A stretch of 64,000 nucleotides of DNA from Caulifigura coniformis (GCF_007745175.1 NZ_CP036271.1:2988314-3052313), one strand, 5' to 3'. Numbered from the stretch's first letter, positions 34,980 through 44,182 are shown. Numbers and translations are program-made. Notes: generated from the letters alone by a model not told the origin.

Positions 34980-35573
34980 GTCGACGTCCTTTGAAGCAGA
35001 AGTCACATCCCCGGCCGAATCTGCCGGAGTTGTGGGAGCCGGATCATACCGCAGGTGGCGATTTGACGACAACGGCCTTTTGCTTTCTGGACGCAAGTGG
35101 TTGTTGCTGTGGGAGTTGTCGAAGGAGTTCGAGCCGGTTGAGAAGCGGATCATGGTTGCTTTCCGCAACCGTCCTGGCTGTTCAGTGCATCGGAGCGGAG
35201 TTGCCGAACAACCGGCTTCTCCGCTGCGCGAGGTGGCATCGTGCCGTAGGATTGATGGTGTGGAGGAGCGAGCACGTCCATGGACAGGCAAGGTCGCCTG
35301 TCCCCGCCATGCGTGCGGGAGGAGGTGTTCCGCTCTGTAAAAAGTATCGGCTCAGGCCCCAAGCAGAATTCAGTCCAATTGGTTCACGCCCGGAACAGTT
35401 TGCCCCGATTGCCGAACTGCTGCCCATGCTACGCGCGTCAGTTCGTGCGTTCCGGGACCGGGTTTGGCCACGGCGGCCGGAAGCCGGGTCTTGGCGTCCA
35501 GCCCGCGCTCTGCCCAGGTCGATAGCGCGAGAGGAATCGTCACGGAACGGCGGGACGGGAGAACGGATCAGTC
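34980..35573. other. Divergent intergenic region
   Basis: 594 bp between the flgM-like gene and the histidine kinase. It contains the flgM-like promoter and an 8-bp perfect hairpin at 35282-35303 (GGACAGGC / GCCTGTCC). Frames of 60-200 codons exist but have erratic Arg/Cys-rich translations and are not called. Confidence 0.5.
35043..35072 (-). promoter_or_regulatory. Candidate promoter of the flgM-like gene
   Basis: On the minus strand TTGTCG (35072-35067), an 18-bp spacer and TATGAT (35048-35043), 63 bases upstream of the ATG. It looks like a housekeeping promoter, not a sigma-28 one. Confidence 0.5.
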
Positions 35574-36386
35574 ATGTCGCTCACTGAGCTGGAACAACTG
35601 CAGGCTGAGAACGCCACGCTGCGGGCTCAGTTGGACGACCTGCAGCAGAGGCTCGTGCAGGCCCAGAAACTCGGGGCCGTCGGATCGCTGGCGTCGTCGA
35701 TCACCCACGAGTTCAACAATATCCTGACGACGATCATCAACTACGCCCGGATGGGGGTCCGCCACAAGCAGGCCACGATTCGCGACAAGGCGTTCGATCG
35801 CATCCTTTCGTCCGGCCAGCGGGCCGCGAAGATCACCACCGGCCTCTTGTCGTACGTTCGTAACCGCAGCGACCGCAAAGACATCCTGAGCCTCAAGCAG
35901 CTCGTCCAGGATATCCTGCTGCTCGTCGAGAAGGACCTGCAGGTCCACCGCATCCGGGTGGAAACGCGGTTTGTCGGTGAGCCGTTTGCCTCCGTCAGCG
36001 CGGGTCAATTGCAGCAGGTGCTGCTCAACCTGATCGTCAATGGCCGGCAGGCGATGGAGCCGGGCGGAACGCTGTACGTGTCGGTCGGGCCGGGGAGCGA
36101 TCCGGAGATCGCCGAGATCGCGATTCGTGACACAGGCTGCGGCATCCCCACCGACAAGCTGCAGAAGATCTTTGATCCCTACTACACGACCAAATCGGTC
36201 GATGCCCAGGGGCAGGGCGGAACGGGCATCGGCCTGGCGCTCTGTAAGGACGTGATCGACGCCCACGGCGGGCGGATCCGGGTGGAAAGCGTTGTCGGCC
36301 GGGGAACCATGTTCACCCTGAAACTCCCGATGGCGCCGGCCCCGGTTCTCTCTGTGCGACCGGAAGTCGCCCAGAAGGTGGGGTAA
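35574..36386 (+). CDS. Soluble sensor histidine kinase
   Basis: 270 residues without membrane helix or PAS domain. An N-terminal coiled coil (LTELEQLQAENATLRAQLDD, 3-35) leads into the phosphoacceptor helix GSLASSITHEFNNILTTI (His45). The ATPase domain has QVLLNLIVNGRQAM (N box), DTGCGIP (D box), a YYTTK F-box-like stretch and GTGIGLALCK (G2). The class resembles NtrB/ZraS-type HisKA kinases. No response regulator is adjacent, so its partner is unknown; the coiled coil suggests input by protein contact. Confidence 0.9.
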   Translation: MSLTELEQLQAENATLRAQLDDLQQRLVQAQKLGAVGSLASSITHEFNNILTTIINYARMGVRHKQATIRDKAFDRILSSGQRAAKITTGLLSYVRNRSDRKDILSLKQLVQDILLLVEKDLQVHRIRVETRFVGEPFASVSAGQLQQVLLNLIVNGRQAMEPGGTLYVSVGPGSDPEIAEIAIRDTGCGIPTDKLQKIFDPYYTTKSVDAQGQGGTGIGLALCKDVIDAHGGRIRVESVVGRGTMFTLKLPMAPAPVLSVRPEVAQKVG

Positions 36387-36432
36387 GATCGCGGGTTCAC
36401 GCACCCCGCATGATCCCCTGTCACGCAAACAA

Positions 36433-36472
36433 AGAAACCGCCGATGGCGCCTGGGCGCCGTCGGCGGTTTCT
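36433..36472. terminator. Bidirectional terminator between convergent genes
   Basis: A 12-bp stem (AGAAACCGCCGA / TCGGCGGTTTCT) extended by GGCGC pairs; it lies between the histidine kinase and the leftward LolA-like gene. T tracts are weak. Confidence 0.7.
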
Positions 36473-36510
36473 ATTGTCCCTCTGCCATCCGCGCGCGAGA
36501 TCCGCCCCGA

Positions 36511-37788
36511 TCAATCCTTCGGAACCTCGGCCGCAGCGATGTCTTTCACGGTGAGGTCGCCCATGATCGCCCGGTACACGCCATTCGGCTTCTTGTACCA
36601 GAACACGACGGCGTCCTTGTCGGCGGTCGTCTTCCCCTTGCCGCGGTAGCGATAGTCGGCCTTGTCCATGGCGAAGAGGAACGGGGTGACGGCTCCGAGA
36701 TTCGCCATCGTCGCGTTCAGTTCTCCCTGGGTGTTGTCGTCAACCGCTCCCTTTTTGAGCGCACCCTTGAAGACATCGTTGAACAACAGGGTCACCCACT
36801 CACCCCAGTCCGTAATGCTGGCTGGAAAGGCTCCGCCCGATTTCTCGGTGAAGCTGCGGAGGGCGGCGATGAGGCTCTCCTCACCACCGGCCACCTTCGG
36901 GGTCGTTGCGGGCTGCCGGACCTCATAGCCTTCGGGTGGGTCGAAGCTGAACAGCGACTCATCGAGCTGCTGATTGAACTGGAACTCGGTCATCGTGACG
37001 TGGTGCACGAGGCTGTCGTAGTCGATCTGGACTGGCGACCCGGTTTTGACGTCGACCCACATTTCGAAGTGAGTCTTGCCGTAGGTCGCCTCGAAACCAC
37101 GGACGGTCTTGCCTTCGAGTTCCTTCTGGCCAAGATCTTTTTCCGGCGTGTCCTTCAGGGACTGGAGCGAACGGAGCCAGGAATTCTTGTGCCCCCCCTC
37201 GACGGGGTGTTTGTCTTCGTGGGCCGGCCGAACCATTGCCGTTTTCCGTCTCATCACCGGCAGAGCCGCCAATCCGGGGGGGGCCAGGGCCGAAGGGTCG
37301 CTGAGGAGCAGCCGGGGAAATCCTGCGGCGTCGTGGATAGTCACGGTGCCGGACGGCTTTCCGTTGAACATGTGCTCCGTCCGCGACCGCCCGTCCGCGG
37401 CGACGTATTCCCGCACGACCGCGGGCGGACGATCGATCCCGAGCGTCCTGATTTCCGTGAGGTACGACATCGACTTCGCCTTCCGGGCGTTCTCGATCAC
37501 CTGGGCATAGGCCGATGTCGGCGCCCGCAGCGCCACGATGGCGAGCACGACGCAACTGGTCAGCAGCAGCCCGCTGCCTGCCTTTGCAATTCTCATGAAC
37601 CGGCTCCTCGGAATGGACAGGATGGTCGTGTTCGAAGTCTGCTCGCGCTTCTCGAGGGTCTGCAGCGTGGCGGTAATCGCTTCCGCGGACGGGCCCGCCG
37701 GGATCGGCTCCAGCTTCATCGCGCGCACGGCCTGTTCGAGCAGGTCATCCACAGGCTCGTCCGGAAGATCGGAATGGTGGGTGGACAT
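36511..37788 (-). CDS. Single-pass membrane protein with LolA-like exterior, likely sigma-factor partner
   Basis: 425 residues from the ATG at 37788, with AGGAG six bases upstream. About 75 cytoplasmic residues precede one membrane helix (GSGLLLTSCVVLAIVALRAP). The exterior begins SAYAQVIENARKAKSMSYLT and has strands resembling a LolA/LppX half-barrel (VVREYVAADGRSRTEHMFNG, FEMWVDVKTGSPVQIDYD). The gene starts 33 bp after the ECF sigma gene, and the layout (short inside, one helix, large outside) is that of transmembrane anti-sigma factors, but no zinc-type anti-sigma motif is visible, so that role is inferred. Confidence 0.75.
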   Translation of the reverse strand: MSTHHSDLPDEPVDDLLEQAVRAMKLEPIPAGPSAEAITATLQTLEKREQTSNTTILSIPRSRFMRIAKAGSGLLLTSCVVLAIVALRAPTSAYAQVIENARKAKSMSYLTEIRTLGIDRPPAVVREYVAADGRSRTEHMFNGKPSGTVTIHDAAGFPRLLLSDPSALAPPGLAALPVMRRKTAMVRPAHEDKHPVEGGHKNSWLRSLQSLKDTPEKDLGQKELEGKTVRGFEATYGKTHFEMWVDVKTGSPVQIDYDSLVHHVTMTEFQFNQQLDESLFSFDPPEGYEVRQPATTPKVAGGEESLIAALRSFTEKSGGAFPASITDWGEWVTLLFNDVFKGALKKGAVDDNTQGELNATMANLGAVTPFLFAMDKADYRYRGKGKTTADKDAVVFWYKKPNGVYRAIMGDLTVKDIAAAEVPKD

Positions 37789-37820
37789 CGGGGACTCCTG
37801 GATCTCGCTTCGCGTCTGTT

Positions 37821-38336
37821 TCAATGGGGCTCGTCGAGGAGTTCACGCAGCCGCTGCCGGGCACGATGGATCGTGACGCTGACGACGTTGACGGAGACCT
37901 CGAACTCCCTGGCGATGTCCGGCTGCGACCAGTCGCTGAGGACATGCAGGGAAAACATCTCGGACTGCCTGGCGGGGAGTTCCGCCAGCGCCGCCCGCAG
38001 CCGCTCGGACAGCTCCGTCGCGATGGCGGTCTCGACCGGGCTGGCCTCGGTCGAGGCGACCTCGCCAAGGACGTCATCACCGGACGGCCGGGGGCTTCCG
38101 AAGATCGACCGCTGGCGATAGCGCCTTCGCAATCGATCGAGGGCCCTCGAGGTCGCGATGCTGCACAGAAAGGCCGGCCACGCGGCAATCGTGCGTCGCT
38201 GCGAGGCCTTCCACGCGGTCAGCCAGGTCTCCTGGTAACACTCCTCGGTGTCGCTCGGGCGGTTTCCGAGGAGACGCGAGCAGACCGCCCAGACGGCCGG
38301 GCCGTGAATTGCGACGAGGTGGTCCCAATTGGTCAT
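37821..38336 (-). CDS. ECF-family RNA polymerase sigma factor
   Basis: 171 residues. Region 2 is visible as RPSDTEECYQETWLTAWKAS with the promoter-melting segment after it (AFLCSIATSRALDRLRRRYR). Region 4 helix-turn-helix is LPARQSEMFSLHVLSDWSQP then DIAREFEVSVNVVSVTIHRA. It is followed immediately by a membrane protein gene, the usual sigma/anti-sigma arrangement. Confidence 0.92.
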   Translation of the reverse strand: MTNWDHLVAIHGPAVWAVCSRLLGNRPSDTEECYQETWLTAWKASQRRTIAAWPAFLCSIATSRALDRLRRRYRQRSIFGSPRPSGDDVLGEVASTEASPVETAIATELSERLRAALAELPARQSEMFSLHVLSDWSQPDIAREFEVSVNVVSVTIHRARQRLRELLDEPH

Positions 38337-38613
38337 CGCCGCCTGAAAACCCTGAAGTACAAGTCTGCCCGAACGACGAACGGGTGTGGCTTCACAGGAA
38401 TAGTCGTTCGAGCGGGCTGACTCTTACAGGCTCTCCGGTCATGATCCGAAATTCGCGACAATTGCCCGGGTACTGTCGTTCTTCGACAAGCCGCTGTCGT
38501 GGGGCGGTCTCCCGACCGTCCCACCCGGCCCGACCGTCACGTCTCACGAACTTCCATCGGCCAGGATCACACAGTCACACTTCGCCGAAACGCGCAACCG
38601 TGCCCGTCAGGGT

Positions 38614-39291
38614 ATGGCAGCCATCATCATTCTCGGCGGACATCGCACCGGAACGAGCCTCACCGCCCGGCTCGTTCATGAACTCGGCTTTCCGGCCGCC
38701 CCCTCGCCCGGCCGGCTTCTCGCTCCGCGGGGCGGCCACGAGAGCGATAACCCCGACGGCTACTACGAGGACGTCGCGTTCCTCAGGCTCCACCGCCGGA
38801 TGCTGGGCGAACATCTCGCTTCGACCGGAGGTTGGCGGAACCCCTGCCGGAACGACGCGGAGATCCTCCGGCTGCGAGACCGCTATCGCGGACTGATCGT
38901 CGCGCGGGCCGAGAGTTCTCCTGCCTGGAGTTTCAAGGACCCCCGGCTCTGCCTTCTCGGAGATCTCCTGTTCACGGCGCTGACCGACCTTGGCATCCCG
39001 TTTCGAGTCGTCACCACCCGCCGGCCGGTTATCGAAGTCGTGACCAGCCTCATGCGTCGCGGACTTCCGGAATCGGATGCCGCCCGGATCGCGGAAACCT
39101 TTGAAGCCGGCCAGCAGGCCATGTTGTCGCTGGCGGCAAACGCCGGGGTCCCCTGCCTGGAACTGTGGCTGGCCTCGGAGCGGACAGAGCAGGGGGGCCG
39201 GAGTCAGGTCAGGGACCTGCAGCGTTTTCTCGGAGCGGAAGACGCGGCCCTCACCGAGTCGCTCACAAAGCTCGTGCGATTCAATCGTTGA
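38614..39291 (+). CDS. Sulfotransferase-like P-loop protein
   Basis: 225 residues. The N-terminal P-loop IIILGGHRTGTSLTARLVHE is the PAPS 5'-phosphosulfate loop of sulfotransferases. FKDPRLC (107-113) followed by a VVTTRRPVIEVVTSL segment matches the 3'-phosphate-binding region of these proteins. It would transfer sulfate from PAPS to a glycan or small molecule, but activity is unproven. Divergent from the ECF sigma gene across 277 bp in which I see no clear element. Confidence 0.82.
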   Translation: MAAIIILGGHRTGTSLTARLVHELGFPAAPSPGRLLAPRGGHESDNPDGYYEDVAFLRLHRRMLGEHLASTGGWRNPCRNDAEILRLRDRYRGLIVARAESSPAWSFKDPRLCLLGDLLFTALTDLGIPFRVVTTRRPVIEVVTSLMRRGLPESDAARIAETFEAGQQAMLSLAANAGVPCLELWLASERTEQGGRSQVRDLQRFLGAEDAALTESLTKLVRFNR

Positions 39292-39330
39292 AATTCACGG
39301 AGACGGCCGGCAGGTTTGTGCCGCAACCGT

Positions 39331-39603
39331 TTACTGACATTCGCCCTGATTAAAGATGCGATCCAGCCAGGACGTCTTCTGCAGTCGCTCCTGCACGGCC
39401 GCCACGGAAATCGCCTGTGCGGCGCCGACGCGATATTCCGGCGTCTCTTCCCACAGGTCGCGAGTCCAGCCCCTCGGCAGCGGGCGCTTTTCGTTCTTCT
39501 CCGCGCCCTCCATCTGCAGATCCTGGAGCAGCACGATCAGTCGACGGCGATCACCCGGGCCCAGTTCCCGCGCCTGGGCAAGAAGTTCTTCGACGGTCGG
39601 CAT
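39331..39603 (-). CDS. Small protein of unknown function
   Basis: 90 residues; AGGAG eight bases before the ATG supports it. The N-terminal helix VEELLAQARELGPGDRRRLI then VLLQDLQ resembles the short 'addiction module component' (TIGR02574-like) helices, but the match is weak. No toxin gene is adjacent. Confidence 0.55.
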   Translation of the reverse strand: MPTVEELLAQARELGPGDRRRLIVLLQDLQMEGAEKNEKRPLPRGWTRDLWEETPEYRVGAAQAISVAAVQERLQKTSWLDRIFNQGECQ

Positions 39604-39685
39604 GCGCTTGGCTCCTGCCGGTCAGTCTAGTTTTCGCTGCCGCTGTGTGGCAGGCGTTATTGGCACACATTCCACCCGGGCGGGG

Positions 39686-42600
39686 TCAGGACGGAGTCGC
39701 CGCCGGGGCCGCTTCGGTCGCGTGGGTGTCGCGATGTCCGCTCTTGCCGCTGGCGGCGAGTTCCAGGGCCATCTTCTTGATGGCGGCCAGATCGAGCTTC
39801 CCGGTCCCGAGGACCGGGATCGTTTCCACCTTGTAGAACGAATCGGTCGACGGCAGCCAGAGATTCGGCAAGCCAGTGGCGGACAGGTCCTTGACCAGTT
39901 GCGACGAAGGCTTGGCGAGTTCCGTATACAGCACGATCAGCCGCTCGCCGCGCGATGGATCAGGAGCCGAACTGATCGCGATCCGCGGCCCGGTTTCTTC
40001 TTCCTGTGACGACGGAGACAGCCGGTTCAGCTCCTCCTCGATCCGGATGTGCGGCACCATTTCGCCGCCGATCTTTGAGAACCGGCTCTGCCGTCCGGTG
40101 ATATGCACGAAGCCTTCCTCGTCAATCTTCGCAAAGTCCCCGCTGGCGTACCAACCATCGCGAATCACTTCGGCCGTCTTCTGGGGATCTCCGAGATATC
40201 CCTTCATGATGTTCGGGCCTTTGACGAGCAGCAGTCCCTCGGTGTTGACTCCCAGGTCAGCCCAGGTTTCGGGGGAAACGACTTTGACCGCGCAGCCCGG
40301 GATGGCCCGGCCGACCGTGCCGAGCTTGTTCGTCTTGTACATGGCATCCCGCGCGAGGTGGTCGGGAATGTTCACCGCCGCAACCGGCGACATCTCGGTC
40401 GTTCCGTATCCCTCGCTGGGGTAGAAGCCGAACTTCGTGTTGAACTCCTCGGCCAGGTCCATCGGCAGCTTCTCCGCCCCGGTGACGACCAGGTGCAGTT
40501 TGGAGAATTGCTCCTTCGTGCAGCGTTTCACGTAGTTCCTGAGGAAGGTCGGCGCGGCGAGAATGATGCTCACGCCGTATTTCTCGGCCAGCGTGCCGAC
40601 GGTCTTCGCGTCGAGCGGGTTGAAGTGGTAGCACGACCGGGCGTCGAAGCAGAGCGGCAGCCAGAGCGTCGCCGTGTAACCGAAGGAGTGGAAGAACGGC
40701 AGAATTCCCAGCAGACAGTCGGACGGCTTGAGCTGCAGCAACTGGTCGACGGCCTGAACGTTCGACCCGATGTTGGCCTGCGTCAGCATCACTCCCTTGG
40801 GATCGCCGGTCGATCCCGACGTGAAGACGATCGTCAGCAGGTCGTCAGGCTGGACGCGCGTGAGCCCCAGCAGGCGTTCGAGGACCACGATGGGCGTGGC
40901 GAACGCGTGCATTGCGGCCTTCGCCTTGTCGAGCCCGGTGATCTGCTCCTTGATGTCTTCGAGAAACACCCATTCCGCTCCTTCGAGGGCGACGGGTCTT
41001 TTCTCGAGGAACCGGCGACTGGTGAGGACGTGCTTCAGTCCCGCTTTCCGGACGCAGTAGTTGATGACGCTGTCCGCCATCGTGTAGTTCAGGTTCACGG
41101 TCGTCCGGCAATCGAGCGTGACCGCGAGGTTCGCCAGGCAGCCGCCGACGGAGGGGGGCAGCAGGATCCCGACGTTCTGTTCGTCGGGCGCGAAGACCGT
41201 CCGGCGCAGCACCGATCGGAGGGCGAGCGCCCCGGCGAGGGTGCGGCCTCCCGTCAGTTCGACTCCCGCGGAGTCGGCGATCTTCAGGCGGTTCCGGCCC
41301 CGCCGCGCCTGGCGGACGAACTTTCGGGCCACTGTCAGTTCCGTCGAGCGCGCCATCTCGTTTGCCTCCACCCCGAGAAGTTCGACTGCCTGCCTTACCT
41401 GGTTCACGTCATCGGCTTGCGCGATCGGTTTACCAAAATGAATTGAGATGGGATACGGCCATTGCGCAGGCTTCTTCCAGAAGAACTTCCCGCCGCGGAA
41501 GCTGAACACGCTTCCCCACAGCCCGTGAAGATAGACCGGGATGATCGGGGCCGCGGTGCCGTCCACAATCCGCATCAGTCCTCGCTGGAAGGGCTGCAAC
41601 TGGCCGGTGCGGGTCAGCGCTCCTTCGGCGAAGATGCACACGACTTCGCCGCGCAAAACAGCCTCCCGGGCCTCGTTCAGCGCCGCGAGCACCGCCCTTC
41701 CGCCGCTGCCCGCCTTGATCGGGATAATGCCCCCTCTCTGGCAGAACCACCGCAGGAACGGTTTGTTCACATAGTCGGCATACATGATGAAACGGACGAA
41801 CCGCGACGAACTCACCAGCAGCAGGATGCCGTCGATCCACGACACGTGATTCGCGACCAGCAGGGCGCCTCCGCGTTCGGGAATGTTCTCACGGCCGTAA
41901 ACCTTCAGGCGGTACATCACCCGGCTGAGGACGTAGAACAGGAAACGGGCCAGGAATTCCGGCAGCAGCAGCACGACGTAGACGACGATCGGAATCGTTC
42001 CCAGCCCGGCCAGCATGAAGATCGTGGCCGGCGGAAGGTTCAGGACTCCGTGCAGCAACTGGAACAGCCCGCACGACACGAGGATCAGCGAGAACGAAAC
42101 GAAGTTCGAGCCAGCCAGAACGGTTCCCCGGTTGGAGTCGTCGCTGCGGTATTGCAGGTAGGCCTCGAGAGGAATGTCGAAGAGCGCCGCGAAGCCCCCG
42201 AGACAGAACAGCATCGTGCACACGCCGTAGAACGCCGGCTGACTCGTCGCGGCGAGCGAGACGTCGACAAACCTGCTCGCGATGAACACGCCCAGGGCAC
42301 TCGCGCTGATGCCGAAGGCCCCGAGCGGAACCAGTCCCAGTTCGACTTTCCCCTGCGACCAGATTCCCGCCAGCACACTCCCGACACCCATGCCGGCGAC
42401 GAGCACGGCCATCAGAATCCCGACGTCTTCCTTGGGGAGGTGCAGTCCTTCGTTTCCGAACGGGTCGGTATTGAGCTGCGCGAGCGAAGCAAGCATCCAG
42501 AAGAATCCGATGCCAAGCGCGCACCGCAGCAGCCGCACGTCGCGGAACAGCACCTGGATCGCCGGCCACGTTTCGGTGACCGGATTCCAGGCAATGCGTT

Positions 42601-43231
42601 TCCCGGGGCTTGCCGCTCCAGCCGTACGGACAAAGAGACTGGTCAGGGTTCCGGCGATCGCGGTTCCGATCAGCGCAGCGGCGGGGATCCACAACCCTGC
42701 CAGCGTCGGGCCGGCGTCGAGCACTGGCCCGGCGACACCATACAGCTTGTAGCCAGCCACTGTTCCCAGCGCCGATCCGGTGACCGTCGCCAGGCCAAGC
42801 AGGCCGTTCCCCTGCGAAAGTGATTCGGGTTTGAGAATCTCGGGCAGGGCTCCGAACTTTGCCGGCCCGAACAGCGCGCTCTGCGCGCCGAGCAGGAACA
42901 CGATTGCGAACAGCAGCCAGAGCTGCGACGTCGCGATTGCGAGGATGCCTAACGCCGTGAGCACAATCTCGGCGACCTTACACCGCACGATGACCGCCTG
43001 TTTCGGAAGGCGATCGGCCAACGAACCTGAGAGCGGCGCGAGCAGCAGGTAAGGGATGGTGAACAGCACCCCGCCCAGAACCAGCGCCAGCGTGGGATCC
43101 ATCGTCCGTTGGCCAATTGGCACAGCCAGCCAGCGGAACATGTTGTCGTTGAACGCACCCAGAAACTGGGTAGCCGTCAGCCCGAGGAAGCTGGCCGAAC
43201 GGATCGAGCGTGGCGTCGCGGGGTGGGACAT
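39686..43231 (-). CDS. Fused lysophospholipid transporter / acyltransferase / acyl-ACP synthetase
   Basis: 1181 residues, three parts. Residues ~10-430 form a 12-helix MFS transporter of the LplT type (LTATQFLGAFNDNMFRWLAV). Residues ~440-625 are a PlsC acyltransferase with NHVSWIDG (His462, Asp467) and EGALTRTG (536-543). Residues ~660-1170 are an AMP-forming acyl synthetase with FTSGSTGDPKG (803-813), GYGTTEMSP and the ASGDFAKIDEEGFVHITGRQ hinge. In E. coli LplT and the bifunctional Aas are separate neighbouring genes; here all three activities are on one chain. The expected role is re-import and re-acylation of lysophospholipids at the inner membrane. Confidence 0.92.
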   Translation of the reverse strand: MSHPATPRSIRSASFLGLTATQFLGAFNDNMFRWLAVPIGQRTMDPTLALVLGGVLFTIPYLLLAPLSGSLADRLPKQAVIVRCKVAEIVLTALGILAIATSQLWLLFAIVFLLGAQSALFGPAKFGALPEILKPESLSQGNGLLGLATVTGSALGTVAGYKLYGVAGPVLDAGPTLAGLWIPAAALIGTAIAGTLTSLFVRTAGAASPGKRIAWNPVTETWPAIQVLFRDVRLLRCALGIGFFWMLASLAQLNTDPFGNEGLHLPKEDVGILMAVLVAGMGVGSVLAGIWSQGKVELGLVPLGAFGISASALGVFIASRFVDVSLAATSQPAFYGVCTMLFCLGGFAALFDIPLEAYLQYRSDDSNRGTVLAGSNFVSFSLILVSCGLFQLLHGVLNLPPATIFMLAGLGTIPIVVYVVLLLPEFLARFLFYVLSRVMYRLKVYGRENIPERGGALLVANHVSWIDGILLLVSSSRFVRFIMYADYVNKPFLRWFCQRGGIIPIKAGSGGRAVLAALNEAREAVLRGEVVCIFAEGALTRTGQLQPFQRGLMRIVDGTAAPIIPVYLHGLWGSVFSFRGGKFFWKKPAQWPYPISIHFGKPIAQADDVNQVRQAVELLGVEANEMARSTELTVARKFVRQARRGRNRLKIADSAGVELTGGRTLAGALALRSVLRRTVFAPDEQNVGILLPPSVGGCLANLAVTLDCRTTVNLNYTMADSVINYCVRKAGLKHVLTSRRFLEKRPVALEGAEWVFLEDIKEQITGLDKAKAAMHAFATPIVVLERLLGLTRVQPDDLLTIVFTSGSTGDPKGVMLTQANIGSNVQAVDQLLQLKPSDCLLGILPFFHSFGYTATLWLPLCFDARSCYHFNPLDAKTVGTLAEKYGVSIILAAPTFLRNYVKRCTKEQFSKLHLVVTGAEKLPMDLAEEFNTKFGFYPSEGYGTTEMSPVAAVNIPDHLARDAMYKTNKLGTVGRAIPGCAVKVVSPETWADLGVNTEGLLLVKGPNIMKGYLGDPQKTAEVIRDGWYASGDFAKIDEEGFVHITGRQSRFSKIGGEMVPHIRIEEELNRLSPSSQEEETGPRIAISSAPDPSRGERLIVLYTELAKPSSQLVKDLSATGLPNLWLPSTDSFYKVETIPVLGTGKLDLAAIKKMALELAASGKSGHRDTHATEAAPAATPS

Positions 43232-43324
43232 TCAGGTTCGCCAGGGCAATCAGACAGTTGAAAACACCGGACGACAGGCGTCACGACACGGAGAATATCA
43301 CGTCGAAAGCCCGTCTTGCCCCGT

Positions 43325-43590
43325 TGTGCAAAATCAACGCTGCCTGCGAAACGAGGCATGGCAGCACCGCTGTGTCGCATTTTGCACAGGCAATTTGAAG
43401 CGCTGCGTCTCTCGCGACAGCCGACCGGCTTTGGATTTCACTGAATTTCGTGCAACGCGTCGAAACGTTCCTCGCAGTTGCGCGATGCGCCGATATGTTT
43501 CCTGTAGAGCCTTGAGCGGCGAGCGTTGGCCCGCACTTGCTGCTCGGCCTAAAGCGTCCTGGATGACTCGCTCATCCAGGACGTTTTTTC
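43325..43590 (+). ncRNA. Candidate structured small RNA
   Basis: The intergenic stretch 43232-43651 has no convincing gene. It contains a nested hairpin: TGTGCAAAAT (43325-43334) pairs with ATTTTGCACA (43379-43388), and inside it GCTGCCTGC (43339-43347) pairs with GCATGGCAGC apart from one bulged T (43356-43365). A strong rightward terminator ends at 43590. The neighbouring genes on both sides run leftward, so the terminator needs its own rightward transcript. No match to 6S, tmRNA, SRP RNA or RNase P is recognised. Confidence 0.35.
43555..43590 (+). terminator. Strong rightward terminator without an upstream coding gene
   Basis: A 12-bp perfect stem (CGTCCTGGATGA / TCATCCAGGACG), CTCGC loop, then TTTTTTC. 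Confidence 0.9.
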
Positions 43591-43651
43591 TTTTCCGGCT
43601 CCTTTTCTGGGGCCCCCCGAAGGTTGCCGCTCCGCGATTCGGCGTCCGGTT

Positions 43652-44041
43652 TCAGCTGGCCGACCTTTGAGCCGCATCCTGCTCCCCGGCTGCCTGGAGA
43701 CCGGCAGGGCTCACTCCGGAAATCGACGCAATGCACGGAACACCGAGGCCGAAGCCTTTCAGCGGATTGCTCCAGATCTGGCTGCCCGTTGCCGGATCGA
43801 GGCAGTACGTATAACCCTGCACCGATGCGATCAGCCGATCGGTGTCGTAGAGCAGCACGACGAACCCGGCCCCCTGAGGCGACTTCCAGGACCAGACCAG
43901 CTCGCCCGTGTCCCGGTGCAGCGCGCAGACGCGGCGGTTGAAGCCCACGAACACGAGGTCGGCCGGATCGACTGTCGGTGTCGCCTTCCCGGCCGATGAG
44001 CCGGATCCGCTGAGAAAACTGGAATCAAACGACTGGGACAT
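43652..44041 (-). CDS. Short PQQ-type beta-propeller-like protein
   Basis: 129 residues from the ATG at 44041, with GGAG upstream. It contains about two blade motifs of the PQQ-like repeat: VFVGFNRRVCALHRDTGELV with W, and ASVQGYTYCLDPATGSQIWS. A full propeller needs six to eight blades, so it must oligomerise, bind another protein or be a remnant. Ser/Gly-rich start, no signal peptide. Shares orientation with the gene upstream at 44242-44787 but is separated by a terminator. Confidence 0.72.
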   Translation of the reverse strand: MSQSFDSSFLSGSGSSAGKATPTVDPADLVFVGFNRRVCALHRDTGELVWSWKSPQGAGFVVLLYDTDRLIASVQGYTYCLDPATGSQIWSNPLKGFGLGVPCIASISGVSPAGLQAAGEQDAAQRSAS

Positions 44042-44182
44042 CGTGCGCTCCGCCTGTTCGATGAATCCTTGTTTCCGCGCCAGAACGCGGCTGAACTTGC
44101 CCGGGATCAAAGGAATCGCAGGTTCCCCACGACCCTGCAACGCCTCGGCCGACGACCGAATCAGGGCAACCGGAGACGCACG

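Noticed and set aside
34991-35587. 198-codon rightward frame upstream of the histidine kinase
   Set aside because: Erratic Cys/Arg/Ser-rich composition, no ribosome site, runs into the kinase start.
40103-41446. 447-codon rightward frame within the acyltransferase/synthetase fusion
   Set aside because: Shadow of the fusion; Arg/Glu/Val-rich with no motif.
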